Origin: Chitinophaga varians
GTDB taxonomy: Bacteria; Bacteroidota; Bacteroidia; Chitinophagales; Chitinophagaceae
Assembly (NCBI RefSeq): GCF_014529945.1
Contig: NZ_JACVFB010000006.1
Location: forward strand, 248,001 to 312,000
Length of the DNA: 64,000 bases
Reading direction: 5' to 3'
Position 1 is the first letter of the stretch; the number at the start of each line of letters is the position of its first letter. The notes beneath the pieces are model-generated. The model did no database searches. It had not been told where the DNA came from and saw only the letters and a program-made list of their open reading frames with translations. This document shows, piece by piece, positions 1-7,172 of the stretch. The translations under genes and the position numbers were made by a program.

Positions 1-2
1 AA

Positions 3-38
3 ATCCCTATCTTGTTACCGGAAAATGTAGTGTTATGA
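3..38 (+). CDS. C-terminal tail of an upstream gene, possibly the partner sensor kinase (partial)
   Basis: Reading frame 3 is open from the left edge and encodes 11 residues (IPILLPENVVL) before a TGA at 36-38. This stop overlaps the ATG at 35 in the form ATGA, a typical translational-coupling overlap. LytTR response regulators of this phylum usually follow a LytS/YehU-type histidine kinase gene, so this may be the end of such a kinase. The fragment is too short to identify by sequence, and the short open frame could be chance. Confidence 0.35.
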   Translation: MPILLPENVVL

Positions 39-742
39 AGCTTGCCGCCATTGCAATTGATGATGAACCAGTGGCCCTGGCCGTGATAAAAAATCACGCT
101 GCCATGGTGCCCTTCCTGGAAATGAAAGGCTATTTTACCAACGCCTACGAAGCCATGGAGTTTCTGAGCAGGGAGAAGGTAGACCTCCTTTTCCTCGATA
201 TAAAAATGCCTGATATATCCGGACTGGATTTTATTTCCAGTCTGCCGCAACCACCCATGACCATTTTTACCACTGCTTATTCCGAACATGCGGTCAAAAG
301 TTTTGAGCTGGACGCGGTGGATTACCTGCTGAAGCCATTTTCCCTTATCCGTTTCATCAAAGCATGCAACAAGGCCCACAGCCTGTGGCAGCTGAAACAA
401 CAAAGCCCTCAGCCTAAAGAAGCGCCGGCCTATATTTTCCTGAAAAGCGGATATGAGCAGTTTAAGATCATGCTGGAAGATATCTTATACCTCGAAAGTG
501 CGGGCAACTACGTGAATTTTATCCTGAAAGACCGCCGGCTGATTTCCCGGCTGTCTATGCAGGAAGCCATGGACCTCCTGCCGGCAACGTTTTTTACCCG
601 TGTGCACCGTTCCTATATCGTGGCGAATGATAAGGTAGAACGTGCCGACCGTACCTCGCTGTATATCCGTAATATAGCCATTCCTATTGGCGCCGCTTAT
701 GGCACCGCTGTGGATAACATACTGGGCTCCAACGGACGCTAA
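35..742 (+). CDS. LytTR-family response regulator
   Basis: A 235-residue two-component response regulator. Residues 1-120 form a CheY-like receiver: acidic residues near 10-11 (IDDEP), the phospho-acceptor Asp in LLFLDIKMPD, a conserved Thr/Ser in IFTTAYS and a Lys in LLKPF. Residues about 130-230 form a LytTR DNA-binding domain, with LYLESAGNYV and FFTRVHRSYIV as its typical signatures. It would bind promoter DNA when phosphorylated by a membrane histidine kinase, whose gene probably ends at the ATGA overlap with this start. The target genes cannot be inferred from the window. Length is normal for the family. Confidence 0.93.
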   Translation: MKLAAIAIDDEPVALAVIKNHAAMVPFLEMKGYFTNAYEAMEFLSREKVDLLFLDIKMPDISGLDFISSLPQPPMTIFTTAYSEHAVKSFELDAVDYLLKPFSLIRFIKACNKAHSLWQLKQQSPQPKEAPAYIFLKSGYEQFKIMLEDILYLESAGNYVNFILKDRRLISRLSMQEAMDLLPATFFTRVHRSYIVANDKVERADRTSLYIRNIAIPIGAAYGTAVDNILGSNGR

Positions 743-845
743 AATGATCATACTGCGTCTGCAAAACAATATTATCCGATTGCTGAAAACAAATCAGCGC
801 GCCTTTTCTAAACCACGACAGCTTCAATGACGCTGAATAACATTG

Positions 846-865
846 CCCCGGGCGTAAGCCCGGGG
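846..865. terminator. GC-rich perfect hairpin with a GUAA tetraloop
   Basis: The arms CCCCGGGC (846-853) and GCCCGGGG (858-865) are perfectly complementary around GTAA, which as RNA is a GNRA tetraloop. It lies 104 bases after the LytTR gene and 139 before the TetR start. There is no T-run after it, so it may be an RNA-stabilising or weak termination hairpin rather than a classical terminator. A related GC word (gccccggcc) recurs near 945-953. The rest of 743-1004 shows nothing else I recognise. Confidence 0.5.
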
Positions 866-978
866 ATTTATGATCAATTCCATCGGAGATGCGCGATCAC
901 CACCCGCCTGCATCATCCCGGATTCCCCGGGAAATTTAACTGCATTGCCCCGGCCGTCAATTTTTTATTTGCTAAATA

Positions 979-992
979 AGACCGAAAGGTCT
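979..992. promoter_or_regulatory. Predicted TetR operator 1 (autoregulation)
   Basis: A perfect inverted repeat, AGACC-GAAA-GGTCT, ends 12 bases before the chosen TetR start at 1005. A near-copy (AAACC-AATC-GGTCT) lies directly before the hydrolase at 1637-1650. The same 14-base architecture in front of a TetR-family gene and its neighbour is the usual picture of a repressor controlling itself and its target. Assignment is inferred from sequence and position only. Confidence 0.6.
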
Positions 993-1004
993 AATTTTAG
1001 GATC

Positions 1005-1595
1005 ATGAGTAAAGCAGCGAGAACGAGGCAGTTTATCATTGAAACGGCGGCGCCCATTTTTAACCAGAAAGGGGTGGCCGGCACAGCTATCAGTGATATT
1101 ATGGAAGCCACGCGGCTGGCCAAAGGCGGGCTGTATGGCAACTTTTCCTCCAAAGAGGAAATTGTGGCGGAAGTATTTGATTACATCGCGGAGCAGGAAA
1201 AGCAGCGGCTCAAAGCGGTAACCGGACCGGAGCCAACAGCCCTTCGGAAATTCGAGGCTTTATTTTCGTACTATGCCCGTTACCCGCTCAACCGCGATAT
1301 CGCCGGTGGCTGTCCCATGCTGAATTTCGGCGTGGAAGCAGATGATACCAATCCGCTCCTGAAAAAGAAAGTACAGGAACTGGTGCAGTATTTTCAGGAC
1401 CGTATCCGGCTATTGGTGCTGCTGGGCAAGGAAAACGGAGAGTTTAAGAAAGACTGGGATGAAGATCGGTTTGCCGTGTTGATGTTCTCCATGCTGGAAG
1501 GCGCTATTTTCGTCACCGGTATAACGAACAACAACCGCCAGATGCTGGTGGTGCTGGATTTTTTAAGAAAGGAAATCAAACGTCACTGTAAATGA
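1005..1595 (+). CDS. TetR/AcrR-family transcriptional regulator
   Basis: The likely start is the ATG at 1005 (MSKAARTRQFIIETAAPIF), giving 196 residues. The frame is open further upstream, but that extension looks non-coding and contains the predicted operator. Residues about 8-55 form the TetR helix-turn-helix (GVAGTAISDIMEATRLAKGG then LYGNFSSKEE). The C-terminal ligand/dimer domain carries GGCPMLNFGVEADDTNPLL, the pattern seen in YxaF-like TetR proteins. It probably represses itself and the alpha/beta hydrolase 60 bases downstream through the palindromes at 979-992 and 1637-1650. The ligand is unknown. Confidence 0.92.
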   Translation: MSKAARTRQFIIETAAPIFNQKGVAGTAISDIMEATRLAKGGLYGNFSSKEEIVAEVFDYIAEQEKQRLKAVTGPEPTALRKFEALFSYYARYPLNRDIAGGCPMLNFGVEADDTNPLLKKKVQELVQYFQDRIRLLVLLGKENGEFKKDWDEDRFAVLMFSMLEGAIFVTGITNNNRQMLVVLDFLRKEIKRHCK

Positions 1596-1636
1596 TGCGG
1601 GACATCTTGGACAGTGATTTTTTTAGGCTAAAAAAT

Positions 1637-1650
1637 AAACCAATCGGTCT
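1637..1650. promoter_or_regulatory. Predicted TetR operator 2 (before the hydrolase)
   Basis: AAACC-AATC-GGTCT matches the operator at 979-992 in length and in the right arm, with one change in the left arm. It ends five bases before the hydrolase ATG, so a bound repressor would block transcription start or early elongation. Confidence 0.55.
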
Positions 1651-1655
1651 GAAAG

Positions 1656-2525
1656 ATGCAACAACAGATTTTACCGCTGTCACTGCGGATGACAGCCTTC
1701 CTGCTATCCGGCATGAGTAAACCCTTTCCGGGGCTTACGGCCCGCCTGTTTTATCGTTTGTACTGTACGCCACCCGGCACGAAAGTCCGCTCATCTCACC
1801 TGGAACTGCGTGACACGGCACAGCTGAGTCATCTCACCGTTACCCGTTATCCGTTCGATGAACGGCCTATGGCCATCACAACTTACCGCTGGGGCAATTC
1901 GGACAAAAAAATACTGCTGTTGCACGGCTGGGGCGGCAGTCCGTTCCATTTCAAAAAGCTCATTCATACACTCGTCACACAGGGATATGAAGTGGTGGCT
2001 TACGATGCGCCGGCGCATGGTGATTCGGACGGCAAACGGACCAATCTGGTGCAGTGGAGCCATGTGCTGGAACAGGTGATAGCCCGGGAAGGCCCGCTGT
2101 ACGCTATTATCGGGCACTCACTGGGAGGGCTAAACGCAGCGCTGACACTTTCCCGGAAAATGGTACAGGTGCCCCGTCTGGTGATGCTGAGTTGTGCACT
2201 CAGCGCCCCGGTGTTTTTTAACGAAGCCCTGCAGCTATTCCGGATACATCCTGTGGTGATGCCGCCACTGCGCCAATTGATACACAAACGGCTACACGAA
2301 GACCTGGAAGAGCTGGACCTCCACCGCTACATCAATCAGATCAAAGCAGAAAAAATATTCTTCGCCTACGATACCACAGACACACTGGTGGATGAAAAGG
2401 AAGTCACCGCTTATGTGGAACAGTATCCGTCTATACACGCGCTGCGTATCACCGGGGAAGGGCATTTCCGCATCATGCGCCAGGAGCCGGTGATCAGAGA
2501 AGTAATGCAGTTTCTTGAAAACTAG
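1656..2525 (+). CDS. Alpha/beta hydrolase
   Basis: A 289-residue alpha/beta-hydrolase-fold protein. The oxyanion motif LLLHGWGGSP sits near residues 88-97, the nucleophile elbow is GHSLGG with Ser155, a candidate acid lies in AYDTTDTLVDE, and the catalytic His lies in GEGHFRIM near the end. The first 45 residues carry a hydrophobic stretch and may form a membrane anchor or cap. The substrate is unknown. It follows the TetR gene by 60 bases behind a predicted operator, so it is the likely regulated target, for example in detoxification of a small ester. Confidence 0.88.
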   Translation: MQQQILPLSLRMTAFLLSGMSKPFPGLTARLFYRLYCTPPGTKVRSSHLELRDTAQLSHLTVTRYPFDERPMAITTYRWGNSDKKILLLHGWGGSPFHFKKLIHTLVTQGYEVVAYDAPAHGDSDGKRTNLVQWSHVLEQVIAREGPLYAIIGHSLGGLNAALTLSRKMVQVPRLVMLSCALSAPVFFNEALQLFRIHPVVMPPLRQLIHKRLHEDLEELDLHRYINQIKAEKIFFAYDTTDTLVDEKEVTAYVEQYPSIHALRITGEGHFRIMRQEPVIREVMQFLEN

Positions 2526-2555
2526 GTCCCTGTCATCTTTGCCTGTCATCATATT

Positions 2556-2584
2556 GCCCGGGGCCAACGCTCCGGGCTTTTTTG
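2556..2584 (+). terminator. Intrinsic terminator of the TetR-hydrolase unit
   Basis: A GC-rich stem (GCCCGG at 2556-2561 pairing with CCGGGC at 2572-2577, extended inward by GGC/GCT) is followed directly by six T residues. It lies 31 bases after the hydrolase stop. Confidence 0.85.
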
Positions 2585-2663
2585 TCATTTCTGGCAACAA
2601 ACTTGCTTTACCCCGCTGAAATCAATATTTTTAGTCACTGTTAATTTTAAAAACCCACGTTAT

Positions 2664-3704
2664 ATGAGTAACACGAACAACCGCCGTCAGTTCCTGCGCC
2701 AAATGGGCCTGTACACGATGGGCATCGGTTTCCTGCCGGCTGTACTGGCAGCCTGTAATGAAGGTAAATCCACTAAAGACGCGAATGGCACGAAAGACAG
2801 CGCTGGTCAACCGGAAGCCGGCGCCGGTACGGAAACTGCCAAAGAACTGTTCTTTAAAATCTCTCTCGCGGAATGGTCTTTCCACAAAGCGCTCTTCGCC
2901 GGTAAAATGAATCACCTCGACTTCGCCGCCCGCGCTAAAAATGAATTCGGCATCACCGGCGTAGAATATGTGAACCAGTTTTTTAAAGACAAAGCGAAAG
3001 ATCAGGCTTACCTCGCCGATATGAAAAAACGTGCCGATGATAACGGTGTACGCAGCGTCCTGATTATGTGCGACGGAGAAGGAGAAATGGGAGACCTCGA
3101 CGCTAAAAAACGTATGCAGGCTGTGGAAAACCATTACAAATGGGTGGAAGCGGCACAGTTCCTCGGTTGCCACGCTATCCGTGTTAATGCTGCCGGTGAA
3201 GGCAAAGCAGAAGAGGTGGCCAAAGCGGCTATTGAGTCATTGACCAAACTGGCTACTTTCGGAAAAGACCACGGCATTAATGTGATCGTGGAAAACCATG
3301 GTGGCTTCTCCTCTAACGGCAAATGGTTAAGTAATATCATGAAAACGGTGAACATGCCTAACTGCGGTACGCTGCCCGACCTGGGCAACTTCTGTATCAA
3401 GAGAAGTAAACCGGAAAACAATACACCGGAAGCATGGGCCAAAACTACCTGCCTGGAAGAATATGACCGCTACGAAGGAGTGAAGGAACTGATGCCTTTT
3501 GCTAAAGGGGTGAGTGCTAAAACTTACGACTTCGATGATGCCGGAAATGAAACGACCATCGACTACAAACGCATGCTGCAAATCGTAAAAGATGCAGGCT
3601 ATAAAGACGGCTTCATTGGCATTGAATACGAAGGTAATCGCTTGTCTGAGGAAGAAGGGGTGAAGAAGTCGAAAGAACTGCTGCTGCGCCTGGGAGCCAT
3701 CTAG
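2664..3704 (+). CDS. Exported TIM-barrel sugar phosphate isomerase/epimerase-like protein
   Basis: A 346-residue protein with a twin-arginine-type N-terminus (NNRRQFLRQMG) followed by a hydrophobic stretch and a lipobox ending LAAC at about Cys31. It is thus probably a Tat-exported, folded lipoprotein. After a low-complexity linker (about 32-57) comes an AP-endonuclease-2-like TIM barrel resembling hydroxypyruvate isomerases: metal-ligand candidates in VIVENHGG, LPDLGNF and IGIEYEG. The substrate is not deducible. It is transcribed alone between two terminators and converges on the dienelactone hydrolase gene through the long palindrome at 3704-3813. Confidence 0.87.
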   Translation: MSNTNNRRQFLRQMGLYTMGIGFLPAVLAACNEGKSTKDANGTKDSAGQPEAGAGTETAKELFFKISLAEWSFHKALFAGKMNHLDFAARAKNEFGITGVEYVNQFFKDKAKDQAYLADMKKRADDNGVRSVLIMCDGEGEMGDLDAKKRMQAVENHYKWVEAAQFLGCHAIRVNAAGEGKAEEVAKAAIESLTKLATFGKDHGINVIVENHGGFSSNGKWLSNIMKTVNMPNCGTLPDLGNFCIKRSKPENNTPEAWAKTTCLEEYDRYEGVKELMPFAKGVSAKTYDFDDAGNETTIDYKRMLQIVKDAGYKDGFIGIEYEGNRLSEEEGVKKSKELLLRLGAI

Positions 3705-3813
3705 CTATTTTTTTATTTGATTATTTTTTTATTGAAAATGCAGCGAAGATCAGCGAACAAAACATGGTCTTCGCTGCATTTTCAATAAAAAAATAATCAA
3801 ATAAAAAAATAGC
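3704..3813. terminator. 46-bp perfect inverted repeat, bidirectional terminator (class D element)
   Basis: Arms 3704-3749 and 3768-3813 are perfect 46-base reverse complements around an 18-base loop. The outer part is AT-rich (repeated runs of seven T/A with ATTTGATTA words) and the inner stem is GC-richer (ATGCAGCGAAGA). It starts on the last base of the TIM-barrel stop codon and ends eight bases from the convergent dienelactone hydrolase stop, so it can terminate both transcripts. Related AT words occur at 16683-16758 and 20538-20634. Confidence 0.85.
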
Positions 3814-3820
3814 CAAATAA

Positions 3821-4663
3821 TTACTTGAATCTTTCCCTCAGAAACGCGATGGTATGCGTATAGGCATCTTTGGTAGCATCGCTGTTGTAAATTGGATTAC
3901 TGGGGTTAGCGAAAGCATGTTCTGCATCATAACGTTCAACCGTTAGCGTTTTCCCTGCTTTTTTCATGTTTTGCTCAAACTCGTCCACCACCTGCGGGGT
4001 GATGCCTTTGTCTTTATTGGCGAAAAGTCCCAATACCGGGCCATGTAGCTGTTTCAGCGCATTGACGTCTTTTTCCGGCATACCGTAATACATCACACAA
4101 CCCATGTTCCTGTCGCCGTTAATCAGTGCGGATTGCAGCGCAATGGCGCCGCCAAAGCACCAGCCGAGTGTCACTATGCTCGCGGATTTGCCGGCATAAT
4201 TGCGGGCTGCTTCCATGATCGCTTTCAGTCGTTCCCTGGGCACGGATTGCATGGTTTTAGCTGCCTCTTCGCGGTTGGTAGCCACTACCTTGTCATACAT
4301 GTCCACTGCCAGCACGTTTACCGCGCCGCCGAGGTCGTTGTAGAGCTTTTCGGATTCCTTTTTTACGTAGTCGTTCAGGCCGTACCATTCCTGAAATACA
4401 AACAGGTATTTGTCGGTAGGCTTCCTGGCCTTAAAGAGAAATCCGTAGGCTGTTTTTCCATCAGGTGCCGGGAAGCTCACTTCCGTGCCGGCAGTGCCCT
4501 GATAGGTGTAGGGGAGCGGGTCCTTGTGTGCCATCCGGAAGTCTTCCCGGTTAGCGAGCCCGGTAAATTCTGTCACGGCGTCTGTATGGCAGCACGGCGC
4601 TGTTTGTGCGTACAGTCCGAGTGCGCTGCCCAGCGTCAGCAGCAGTAAGGATAGTTTTTTCAT
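3821..4663 (-). CDS. Secreted dienelactone hydrolase family protein
   Basis: A 280-residue alpha/beta hydrolase of the dienelactone hydrolase type with a Sec signal peptide (MKKLSLLLLTLGSALGLYAQ), so periplasmic. The nucleophile is a cysteine, Cys169 in TLGWCFGGA, the family signature in place of GxSxG. Asp218 (FANKDKG) and His249 (YDAEHAF) complete the triad. It may hydrolyse lactones or activated esters; the substrate is unknown. It is a single gene that converges on the TIM-barrel gene. Confidence 0.9.
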   Translation of the reverse strand: MKKLSLLLLTLGSALGLYAQTAPCCHTDAVTEFTGLANREDFRMAHKDPLPYTYQGTAGTEVSFPAPDGKTAYGFLFKARKPTDKYLFVFQEWYGLNDYVKKESEKLYNDLGGAVNVLAVDMYDKVVATNREEAAKTMQSVPRERLKAIMEAARNYAGKSASIVTLGWCFGGAIALQSALINGDRNMGCVMYYGMPEKDVNALKQLHGPVLGLFANKDKGITPQVVDEFEQNMKKAGKTLTVERYDAEHAFANPSNPIYNSDATKDAYTHTIAFLRERFK

Positions 4664-4760
4664 AAATGGAGCGCTTTAATTGTACTAAAATTACAAAAAT
4701 GTCGGGTGAATCGCTAATCGGTACCATCGGCCGGTGCAGGTCGTTATGAGGCACATGGAA

Positions 4761-4788
4761 AGGCCCGGCGTGGATTAACGCCGGGCCT
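4761..4788 (-). terminator. Terminator downstream of the FecR-like gene
   Basis: Arms AGGCCCGGCGT (4761-4771) and its 11-base reverse complement (4778-4788) form a strong perfect stem. It lies 20 bases beyond the stop of the minus-strand FecR-like gene, and the minus strand reads into a short T-run after the stem. Confidence 0.75.
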
Positions 4789-4808
4789 GAATCACGTTGA
4801 TGGATATA

Positions 4809-5603
4809 CTAAAAAGTGAGTATCACTTTATTCTTATCAATTTTGTACTTAAAGCCTTGCTGGTCGCTGAGGTTACTCAACACATCATCGAGAGAGGCGT
4901 TGAAGAAGAGCGCTTCGGTAATAATGCGTGCCTTGGAGGCGTCGCCGTGCATTTCCACTTCCACGCCAAACCAGTCTTCCAACAGGCGGGACACGGCCAT
5001 CGGATTGGCGTTCTGAATACGCAGGATATCGGACAGCCAGGTCTCCAGCTCTTCGGGATGATAGGTTTCTTTTTCCATCAGGTCTATCTCCCGGTTAGCC
5101 AGCACCATCTGTCCGCGTTCCAGTACTTCCGGCTGATTGTCGGTGGCAGAATGATAGGACTTGCCCACCCGGCTGGCGCCTTCCAGCTGGTAGAAAGTGG
5201 CTCCCTGCTGACTGGAGAAGGAACGCATACGGAAAGCGGTGCCCAGCACAGTAGCTTTGAGGATAACGCTGGTCACGGTGAAGCTGTCTTTTCCGGGCTT
5301 CACATCAAAGAAAGCGTCGCCGTCAAGGATCACGGAACGGTTGCCGGATGCGTAGTTTGTCGGGACATACAGGATAGATGCAGCATTCAGGATGACGGAC
5401 GTGCTGTCAGGTAAAATGACCTCCGTACGGACGCCGGTCTTACCCTGATGCTGTTGGTATTCAACATTGGGTGTCTTTAATTCGGCAATGGTATGCACCG
5501 GTGTTTTCGGTGACGCTGGCTCCCGCAATTTCCAGGTCAATAAAACAATAACGCCTAAAGCCACTAGAATCAATGCATAAAGCCAGGTACGGGATTTCTT
5601 CAT
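4809..5603 (-). CDS. FecR-domain protein lacking an anti-sigma region
   Basis: A 264-residue single-pass membrane protein. Only about seven residues precede the transmembrane helix (residues 8-25). A FecR domain follows (ILPDSTSVILNAASILYV, LDGDAFFDVKPG), then at about 195-264 a C-terminal STN/DUF4974-like domain that normally contacts a TonB-dependent transporter. Typical Bacteroidota FecR proteins have an 80-90 residue cytoplasmic segment that binds an ECF sigma factor. This one has none, and no sigma factor gene is adjacent. It may be a decayed or rewired signalling protein. The nearby SusC also lacks an STN domain, so a functional pairing is not supported. Confidence 0.85.
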   Translation of the reverse strand: MKKSRTWLYALILVALGVIVLLTWKLREPASPKTPVHTIAELKTPNVEYQQHQGKTGVRTEVILPDSTSVILNAASILYVPTNYASGNRSVILDGDAFFDVKPGKDSFTVTSVILKATVLGTAFRMRSFSSQQGATFYQLEGASRVGKSYHSATDNQPEVLERGQMVLANREIDLMEKETYHPEELETWLSDILRIQNANPMAVSRLLEDWFGVEVEMHGDASKARIITEALFFNASLDDVLSNLSDQQGFKYKIDKNKVILTF

Positions 5604-5909
5604 ATTTCCGGGTGTTTGTCAACAGAAAAGCCTAAAAATAAAGAAAATAAACCGGTCCAGGCAAGAAACAGCATCCCCGCTGTCGTTCCTCCAATATTTT
5701 TTTCGGTATAGCGCTTAGATATTATATGTGGATAATAATATATTTGATAAGAATGATGTCAGATAAATTCTACCCCGGTACAGTCCACTTTTTCGGGGGT
5801 AACAATTTCTGTGAAGCAATAGACAATATCGGTTTATGCTATTAAAAATATCTGCTGATATTATAATGATTTTTGTTTAGAATGTAGGCGCACCCTAACT
5901 TTGCGCCTC
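5604..5909. other. Divergent intergenic region between the FecR-like gene and putA
   Basis: About 300 bases of AT-rich sequence between two divergent genes. No open frame is convincing. The only element I can support is the plus-strand promoter at 5873-5903. No sigma factor gene or remnant of the missing FecR N-terminal domain is visible here. Confidence 0.6.
5873..5903 (+). promoter_or_regulatory. Bacteroidota-type promoter of the proline dehydrogenase gene
   Basis: TTG at 5873-5875 and TAACTTTG at 5896-5903 match the Bacteroidota -33 and -7 boxes (TTG, TAnnTTTG) with a 20-base spacer. The -7 box ends six bases before the chosen ATG at 5910, so the transcript may have almost no leader. Confidence 0.6.
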
Positions 5910-7088
5910 ATGGAAAAGCAGCTAACTTTATCATTCGATAATACGGCTATTGCATTTGAGGCAAAGACCGACAAGGCGTTAAAAAAAGCCAACTTTCTGT
6001 TCAGCAACATCGGAAAGCCGTGGCTGGTGAAAATGGGCGCGGCACTCACTCCGCTGGCGTTCAAACTCAGATTACCGATCAAAGGCATTATCAAAAGCAC
6101 GATATTCTCTCAGTTCTGCGGGGGAGAATCCCTGGATGAAGCGGCACACACGGCGCTGCAACTGGGAAATTACCATGTGGGCGTAGTGCTCGACTATGGC
6201 GTGGAAGCGATGGAAGGGGAAGAAAGTTATGATCAGGCGGTACCTGAATTTATCCGGGCTATCCAATATGCGGCCAGCAAACCGGATATTCCTTTTATCG
6301 CCATCAAGATCACCGGTTTTGCCCGCTTTGAACTGCTCGAAAAAGTGCACCGCGGTGATACCCTCACGCCACAGGAACAACAGGAGTATATCCGCGTGCG
6401 TTCCCGCGTGCATGCTGTGGCGGAAGCGGCTGCTCAGTATAAAGTAGGGCTGCTGATCGATGCGGAAGAATCCTGGATACAACAACCGGTAGACGACCTG
6501 ACGGATGAAATGATGTCTTTGTTCAATAAGCATCAGGTGATCGTCTACAATACGTTCCAGATGTATTGCCACGACCGCTACCCATTCCTGCGGAAGTCAC
6601 TGGAAAAAGCGGCCAAAGAAGGTTATCTGCTGGGCGCTAAGCTGGTACGCGGCGCCTATATGGAAAAAGAAAACAAACGCGCGGCAGAAAACAACTACCC
6701 GACACCTATTCAGCCCAGCAAAGAGGCCACTGACAGAGATTACAATGCTGCTGTTCAGTTCTGCCTGGAGCACCTTGATAAGCTGGGCGTATTCATCGGT
6801 ACGCACAACGAAAACAGCTGCATGCTGGCTGCCCGTACCATGGATGAAAAAAATATTCCGCATAGCCACCCGCATGTCAGCTTCTCTCAGCTGTTGGGTA
6901 TGAGCGATAACATCACTTTCAACCTGGCGCATGCCGGCTATACTGTCACCAAATACCTGCCTTATGGCCCGGTAAAAGACGTCATGCCTTACCTGATCCG
7001 CAGAGCACAGGAGAATACCTCCATCGCTGGCCAAATGGGCCGTGAGCTGTCGCTGATAAGAAAAGAAATGAAGAGACGCGGTATTTAA
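5910..7088 (+). CDS. Proline dehydrogenase
   Basis: About 392 residues from the ATG at 5910 (MEKQLTLSFDNTAIAF); an in-frame TTG three codons earlier is less likely. It is an FAD-dependent monofunctional proline dehydrogenase that oxidises proline to pyrroline-5-carboxylate. The beta-alpha barrel shows KLVRGAYMEKE, FIGTHNENS, and near the C-terminus YLPYGPVKDVMPYLIRR with the conserved substrate-binding YLIRRAQEN. The PutA-type DNA-binding and P5C dehydrogenase domains are absent, as usual for this phylum. It stands alone between a promoter at 5873-5903 and a terminator at 7106-7150. Confidence 0.93.
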   Translation: MEKQLTLSFDNTAIAFEAKTDKALKKANFLFSNIGKPWLVKMGAALTPLAFKLRLPIKGIIKSTIFSQFCGGESLDEAAHTALQLGNYHVGVVLDYGVEAMEGEESYDQAVPEFIRAIQYAASKPDIPFIAIKITGFARFELLEKVHRGDTLTPQEQQEYIRVRSRVHAVAEAAAQYKVGLLIDAEESWIQQPVDDLTDEMMSLFNKHQVIVYNTFQMYCHDRYPFLRKSLEKAAKEGYLLGAKLVRGAYMEKENKRAAENNYPTPIQPSKEATDRDYNAAVQFCLEHLDKLGVFIGTHNENSCMLAARTMDEKNIPHSHPHVSFSQLLGMSDNITFNLAHAGYTVTKYLPYGPVKDVMPYLIRRAQENTSIAGQMGRELSLIRKEMKRRGI

Positions 7089-7105
7089 CTGTACGTCGAC
7101 TACAT

Positions 7106-7150
7106 AAAAGCGAAAACCGCCTGATGTATCATCAGGCGGTTTTCGCTTTT
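7106..7150. terminator. 20-bp perfect bidirectional terminator
   Basis: Arms 7106-7125 and 7131-7150 are perfect reverse complements around a five-base loop, with A- and T-runs at the outer ends so it works in both directions. It separates convergent putA and susD. Confidence 0.92.
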
Positions 7151-7172
7151 TATACCCTTTAAGACGGTTTAT

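Noticed and set aside
4797..5414. Long plus-strand open frame opposite the FecR-like gene
   Set aside because: It is antisense to a protein with clear FecR motifs, and its own sequence is low in recognisable features (many His/Gly/Phe), typical of shadow frames.
5604..5909. Searched for an ECF sigma factor gene or remnant paired with the FecR protein
   Set aside because: No sigma-70 region 2/4-like open frame in either strand of the spacer.
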